Positions 58,200 to 64,000 of a stretch of 64,000 nt of DNA are shown here, piece by piece; position 1 is the first letter of the stretch; each line of letters begins with the position of its first letter. The translations under genes were made by a program, and so were the position numbers. Below the pieces are notes generated by a model. That model searched no databases. It was not told the DNA's origin and worked only from the letters and a program-made list of their open reading frames with translations. This stretch comes from Pestalotiopsis fici W106-1 (lineage: Eukaryota; Ascomycota; Sordariomycetes; Amphisphaeriales; Sporocadaceae): the NCBI RefSeq assembly GCF_000516985.1, contig NW_006917094.1, forward strand, positions 2,542,001 to 2,606,000, in the 5' to 3' direction.

Positions 58200-61100
58200 G
58201 GTGTTATGTCCGTGTTCATAAGATTATGGAATGTGATGTGCTGAGTATGCAAAATTTGGACCACATTGTTGCTCTTTTATGTCCAACGCGAAGCCGCACC
58301 ATTAATCATGTGGTCTGTCACAATCAGGCGAATATAGCATGGTTTACAATGAGCAAAACCAGGCCACACCGGTCTGCTATGCGAGTTCACGGCTCAAGAT
58401 GATCTTGACGCTGTTTTGCGGAGAGAGGGTGTAGCGACTCCATCGCTGAGGGGTTGAGCGACATGACGCTCGTGGTCAGATGTAGTGCAATTGGGTGATG
58501 AGACCCTCTTACTCACTGCAAGGAGCAACCGAGAATGAGAGAGGTTGCAGCGGCCCGCCACGACGGTCCATACTATCGGAACCAATTGCAAGACTGCTCG
58601 TGCTATATTTGGTGTATGTCGCATCCAATAGTTATTTCCAGAGTTTTGCGAGGGCAGCCTTACTGCATTGGAGGCGGCAAGAAATGAGTTGGGCTGTACT
58701 CGATGTCACGAACATATTTGGCATACCTTGTGGTGATAGTAACCGCAGCTTGGTTTGATAACATCGCAAGAACCAGCAGGAGAGTGTGTATTGACTGACC
58801 GTAATCAGAAAGCTATTGTAATAAAAAGTTCAGTCACTAAAGGGAATTATAGATGGTAGTAAATTATCTCTATCTTCTATTGCCGTGCTCCATGAACCCA
58901 CCAAGTTCATTTGCAAAATGGCACCCCTGTCGCCAGCAAACGTCACCATGCTCCAAAGGCTCGATAAATGGGACAATCACGATTGTAGTGGCCACCTTCA
59001 TTTCTGCTGCCATTCCCGGTGCGGGGACAGTGAGATAAGCCACAAGCTGATGCATTCCTACATGACACGAGCGGGCCCGGCGGCTATCAACTATACAAAG
59101 AAAATTTGTACATATCCGACGGCGCATAGGACAGTCTTACAGAGTATAGCGACGAAGCTGAGTGGTATTCCCAGATGTTGTTCTTGACCGCGAGGCATGC
59201 GAGGCTCGAGACATTGCAGGGTACAAATGGTCTCGTGGGTGCGACATCTGTCTTTGCATGGAGTACGAAGTACTGTACAGATCGCAGCGTCTCTGCAAGC
59301 TTCATTTACGCCCCTGTGCCCAACCTATCCCTGCCCAAAGTAATATCGAGTCCCATCGATGAGTGTTGTTTCGTGGGGGGGAGATAGTATGTATGTCCAC
59401 GATAAAAGTAAAGTAGACAGTAAAGACTCATGCCAATGCGCACAAGACATTCGGACATATTCACATGTTATCCTTAGCAAGTGAAGACGTGTGCGCGGGA
59501 ACAAAGGCGGGTTGTGATGGAGGAGCACATCGTCGGATTGTGGAGACTGCCATCTTCCAAGCTTTCTACCCCCAAAACATCGTCAGGACTCAGATCAGTG
59601 CCCCAAGGTCCACCAGGCTCTAACCATCTCCCCACCACAAAGAAGGTATGCCACGATTCCGTTGCCCCAGTGTCCACTCAAGTCATGATTCAGCTCGCAC
59701 TGGAGTAACATGCCTAGGCTTCATACCTTTACGGGTACTCAGGCACATAATCAGTGCAATCGAATTGAATGCTGTTTCGTTTTGGACGATAGAGCTATCA
59801 ATGATCAAAGTAGGCTGGTGAGGTATGTTTGACCTCACAGAACCAGACAACCGGTATTGCTTGACTCCATCCATGTCATGCTTCAAGTACACTGCATACA
59901 TAGCCTGTGCTGCCCGGAAAACGAATAACGCCCAACAGCTTGTCGGCCCGGCTTCCCTATGTCATGGGTAGTAGGTACCCCTTGCCCAGCATGGGGAGGT
60001 GGGCAGCGCATGGCATTGGCAGGTGTCTAGCGCTGCAGGATTCGGTATTTCGACCACCTGTACGAGCCCCGGGCCGCGGTTGCATGTGCGCTAAGCGACG
60101 TATAACGGCAGCCTCTGCCGCTCCGTCTGCCTCAATATCCCGGGGTCTTGCCCGGAAATGTCACGTGAACAGTCTGAGGTCTGTCGAAGCTGATGCCATG
60201 CTATTGTGATATATATTACCTGTTGCACGGATATCAAAATGATTGTGGTCAAGGTGGGTTCTTATGAGGATGCTAGATCCCGCCCTCGATCCTCATGGTT
60301 CACAGGCACGCCTGTCCCATTGATCAGGCTGTCGGCGAAGGGGTCGCTTGGTACGGGTGTGCTCGATCGCGATCTTAATTCGCCGCGAAGCAGAACGAGT
60401 CAATAGCATTGAAATGACAGCGGTTGGAATCTGTTATCAGTCGATGCGGCAATGTCGGAGGATCTGCTCGAAAGGCAGCGGCACTGCTTTCTATGTTAGC
60501 ATTGTCGTCAAGCGCAGGGTCCGAGCAAGTTTACCTGAAGATTCTTTGGGGAAAGCAGTGAAAGATTCCATCTTTCAGAGTTCTGCCAATTGGAAGATAC
60601 CACGACTTTGGAGGGAAAGAGGAAGAGAAGGACGACGAAAAGGCCACCGAAGTGCACCGAGAGTGCTGAATCCTCATCGCAGCAGCGTCACCGCCGGAAG
60701 CGTCGTCGCATAGAACGTTCAGCCACGAGGTTTGAAAAGTCTCCAGAGTGGTGAATCTGTATCCTCACCGACTGTTTGGAGGCAATGAGCATCCAGAAGT
60801 TTTCAAGATCGCAACAGATTGGGGACGCGGCAAACAAAGTTGTCAGGCACCCGGGTTGGCTGGCGTTCACAGCCAGCAGACCCCGCCTGCTGGGCCTAGC
60901 TGCGATTGAGACGACTGGATGGACCGACCAAAGCCTATGGGGGCGACAACGCGAAATGATGCTGGAAACGCGTCGTTCGTTTTTCTTGCACGTCTCTTGA
61001 GCACTAGGTACGTGTGGATATAGGCAATTTGGTCTAGTTCTCATGGTAAGATGTGCCAAAAGGAAAGTTATTGTCCATGCTGGTGGGTAATACATAGCGA

Positions 61101-61386
61101 CCGGGCGTCTGTCGGCCGGGGGTCGATGGCGTGTAAAGGCCCCGTCCCAGAAAAGACCGTATACGGCCTCGACGGGCGTGTTTAGAGCTTCCATGGGCTA
61201 CTTCTACTATAAAATGCCGATGTAGGAACTTCCAAATTTTCATCAGTGATTTTTCTCCCCCAAGCTCTACTCGTTGCTTGCTCTTGTTCCCAATTTTTCA
61301 TCGAAGATCTCGTGGATCAATTGATCTATCTATCCCTCCATCAACCCCTCCTCTTTCTGTCTCTGTTATACTACGTGATAGAAAAG
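58200..61386. other. 3.2-kb gene-poor region
   Basis: No convincing gene lies between the DUF6594 gene and the small gene at 61387. A 168-codon minus-strand frame at 60688-61194 is the longest candidate but has no recognisable domain, an Arg/His/Pro-biased random-like composition and no supporting splice or promoter context beyond being divergent from the next gene. The final ~130 bases are CT-rich and belong to the leader of that gene. Confidence 0.5.
61208..61214 (+). promoter_or_regulatory. TATA box of the small lysine-rich protein gene
   Basis: TATAAAA lies 179 bp upstream of ATG 61387 and is followed by a CT-rich stretch (about 61250-61370) typical of fungal transcription start regions. 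This is the clearest TATA element in the window and supports the small gene downstream. Confidence 0.55.
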
Positions 61387-61685
61387 ATGGAAATTCTGAA
61401 CTGCTGTAGCTCCGGCAAAGAAAGGTACTTCAAGCAAGTCGAGTTCAATCTTCATCAAACTCACACTGAACTTTATTTATCAGCAAGAAGGGGATCGTGG
61501 TTGCACCACGCGACGAAAGATCACCACGATCTGTACGTAACCCGACCACGAACATGCCACCAGGAGGGGCCATCTCTCAAGTTCCACGGAAGAAGGATTC
61601 TCAAAAGCAACAACACAAGAATGGAAGTTCTTCAGACAAGCCCAAGAAGGGGAAGAAGAAGCAAGGTGGTAAAGTCCGAACATGA
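61387..61685 (+). CDS. Small spliced gene, 79-residue lysine-rich protein
   Basis: Two exons (61387-61424 and 61484-61685) joined over a 59-bp GTACTT...TCAG intron give 79 codons plus stop. The protein starts MEILNCCSSGKESKKG, continues GIVVAPRDERSPRSVRNP and ends in a Lys/Gln-rich tail (SDKPKKGKKKQGGKVRT). There is no signal peptide. The vicinal cysteines near the N terminus beside basic residues could be an S-acylation site for membrane attachment, and the basic tail could bind acidic lipid or nucleic acid; both are guesses. Support comes from the upstream TATA box and leader, the intron that joins two compatible frames, and the compositional bias unlike random sequence. An unspliced reading also stays open, giving a longer and less plausible protein. 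I do not recognise a family. Confidence 0.5.
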
Positions 61686-64000
61686 TCTGTGTTTCGAAAG
61701 CGTGGCTCTCATGTAGCGAAGGGTTCAAATGATGGTTCAATGGCATGGACGACAGGCCTTCATGTAGTGAAAATTGATAGAATTGGTGGCAGAAACAATG
61801 ATACTAAGCGCTATTCGTCCAATGAAAGATGGTGATAAGAAATGTTCGCAATCGCCGTAGCACTCAAGAAGGTTCAGCCACAATACACCTCTTTTCTTTG
61901 CTTGGTTGGGAGTGGAGAGGTGGGAAATTCCCTCCTCGAGGTTTCCATCAAGGTTAGAATCGGCTAGCAAGAATATACTGTTACACACATCGAAGACTGG
62001 CTTGAAAAGTTCGGTGGACTAGCATGGTCCCCATGCCCAGGCAATGAGCGGAGCAGACGAAAGAAAAAAGAATAAAATAAAATAAAATAAAATCAAACAA
62101 GGCGCCGAGCCCATGTACGCTCAGACGCTTCGTTGTGCCTTTTACTGATTTTATTTGCAGAAGCTTTCCTCCTGGTTCAACTTTTTTTTTTTAACGTACC
62201 TGAGAACTCATGTATGCAGCACCCTTGATCATTGATTGCAACGCTCTCCCCTTAGTGGCGCTTGAATTGATGCAGGGTCAGAACGAAGCCGGTCGCGATT
62301 CCTGAGAAACCTTGTGTTTGGAGGTCCTTCGGTATGCTTGGAGGGCCCTGCTGAACGCCTTTTTCTTTTCTTTTTCCGGACGATCCATGTGTATGTGACA
62401 GCGTTCAAAGGGCGAGTGGCTCTCGTGGCCCCAGGGAAGCAAGCTTCCGGCTACATATCAACATCAACAGAGGAATAAAATTATCCTGCTCCGGGCGAGG
62501 ATATGTCCAACCAGTTTGAATGGCTCTCTGTCGACGAACGAGGCGGTGGAGGTGAGACTCTAGGCTTCGGTCTGGATAGCGAAGATTTGTGATCAGACAT
62601 CCATGCGAGCCCGCCCAAATGTCAACCCGGAACTCACTCCCGGAACCTGGGCGCTGGCTGGGGTACATTCGAGTGAAAGCTCCATTCTGTCACATTCTAG
62701 CCATTTCTAAATAACGTACAAATGAGATGAGCCCTTGCTCCGACAAGACTCAGAGTTTGTAGCAAATATGGGCCTGATTTCGGTTGGAAGTCTCTAGTTC
62801 AAAGCGGCTTGGGAGGATGCTAGTCTGTACGGGATATGAAAGCATCTATAGCAAGGGGTATAATGTTGTTATTGCTCCCTGATTACGGCGTGTGTATTTC
62901 GTGCATACCTAGATCAGCGGGCTTTCAGCCAAAGGCGGGATCAGTCATGCTGCTATCGTCTCACTCACCGCCAAAATCGGGCAGAGACTTGGCGATTGCC
63001 TCACGCGACGAAACAAAAGATCGCCTTCCCGTCAGAAACTCACTGGCTTCAGACGTCATCTTGGCGTGTAGAGGGTCTCCATTGAAAGACATGGGTATAA
63101 GGGGAACTCCTGCAAGAAATTACGGAAATGGCGAACTTGGTTGCCTTATGGAAAGCGTGGGCAGGCGGCAAAACAGAACGCCTTGTTTCACACTTTGTGT
63201 GTTTTCACTGCGGAGCTGTAAGCTCATTGGTAGAAGACATGGGCGTCGGCGGGACACTACCAATTCGGCCAAGCTTTCGAGGTAATTGGCATCAGAAACC
63301 CGACTCTATGTGGCATTTGGAGTATCTGCTGTTTGCACAGTTCCTTGTGTTGAAGCAACGGGGAATCGATCCGCTGTCATTATGAGTGTGGATCGGCAGC
63401 AGACCCTAGTAATTGCCTGCGAGCAATGTCTGTTTGACTTCCGCACTCCTTGCTATGTCTGTTACCTGGCTCGCCTGGCAGTCTCGAATATCCGAGGAGT
63501 CTATCATCATTATGAAAGATTTTTCTGGAATCAGTGGGTTTGCCGAGTACGAAAGTAGCAGCGGAAATAAAAGATTTCGCCCCTTCCGGAATGAAGGGAC
63601 ACCTTAACCCCTGGCATTAACAACGCACACTGAATCCGACTACTGTACCTAGCTACGCCCTGCTTATAAGTGAATAATCCCCCCCTACCAAGCGTTGGAA
63701 AAGCTTTTCATTGAAGCAAAACGTTGTTCTAGTTGTACAATGTCAAAATTCATGTCGATCCGAACTCGACCCCCTGAACCGGACCGGCCCTAGGTCCTGC
63801 GGCTATCTAACGTGCAAGCTTACCCGTGCGCGAAGTGATGCAGAGTCGACAGCTCATAATCTAGTCGCGAAAGAAAAAATTTCTGATCAGGGGTTTGCCT
63901 TGAGAGGAGATCCAGAACCTGGAGACTAACAAATACGGGGGTTGTTCTTACAGCAGTTGCCTACCAACGCGCTCGGTCGCGAAGTAGAAGCATCTCACTT
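61686..64000. other. Gene-poor right end of the window
   Basis: No supported gene. A short AAAAT-type tract (about five units) lies at 62071-62093 and a T-run at about 62181-62190. The longest frame (plus 62836-63285, 149 codons) overlaps another of similar quality and shows no domain, signal peptide or coding bias; if a gene lies here it is fragmented or species-specific. Confidence 0.5.

Noticed and set aside
60688..61194. 168-codon minus-strand frame starting MEALNTPVEAVYG
   Set aside because: Long for this region, but composition is biased to Arg/Pro/His as in chance frames, there is no domain or signal peptide, and codon use differs from clear genes nearby. Divergence from the small gene at 61387 is weak support only.
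62836..63285. 149-codon frame near the right end
   Set aside because: Overlaps another equally open frame, has no domain or secretion signal, and no plausible intron connects it to neighbours.

Overview
The window is nuclear DNA of a filamentous ascomycete, most likely Sordariomycetes and plausibly Hypocreales. The basis is short GT-AG introns (about 50-100 bp, several with CTAAC-type branch sites), intergenic gaps of 0.2-6 kb, no operons, and fungus-specific families (RCR, DUF6594, CCHC zinc-knuckle, ABCC with fungal-type N terminus, I9/S8A proteinase-K-type subtilase). The order-level placement is inference. Twenty-one genes are supported: 7 recognised housekeeping enzymes or trafficking proteins, several secreted or membrane proteins, and 4-5 conserved or orphan proteins of unknown function. 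I found no rRNA, no convincing tRNA, no CRISPR array, no intact transposon gene and no PKS/NRPS core gene.

Layout. 1-7 kb: the N-terminal part of a coiled-coil protein (minus, cut by the window edge), a CCHC zinc-knuckle protein (plus) and a secreted endopolygalacturonase (minus). 6.2-11.2 kb: a gene-free stretch with a diverged tandem duplication. 11-17 kb: a plasma-membrane syntaxin with an unusual 91-residue C-terminal tail, an RCR-type membrane adaptor and a conserved unknown nuclear-type protein. 16.7-26 kb: alanyl-tRNA synthetase with an in-frame upstream mitochondrial presequence, a 5-formyl-THF cyclo-ligase-like protein, an unknown Cys-rich protein and a DnaJ-X co-chaperone. 26.7-35 kb: UDP-4-keto-6-deoxyglucose epimerase/reductase (UDP-rhamnose branch), squalene synthase and a subtilisin-like protease. 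35-41 kb: a second gene-free stretch with microsatellites.

41-50 kb is compact: an F-box protein, GPI mannosyltransferase I (PIG-M), TRAX, a three-exon unknown protein and a tail-anchored SRPK-like kinase; PIG-M and TRAX diverge from a shared 460-bp promoter. 51-58 kb holds a 14-exon ABCC transporter and a DUF6594 membrane protein, separated by a 285-bp MITE-like element with about 41-bp terminal inverted repeats. 58-64 kb is nearly empty apart from a short spliced gene for a 79-residue lysine-rich protein behind a clear TATA box.

The genes do not form a metabolic cluster; most act independently (translation, sterol, folate, GPI-anchor, secretion). All exon models were assembled by hand from reading frame, splice consensus and phase; each total is a multiple of three, but no transcript evidence was available.
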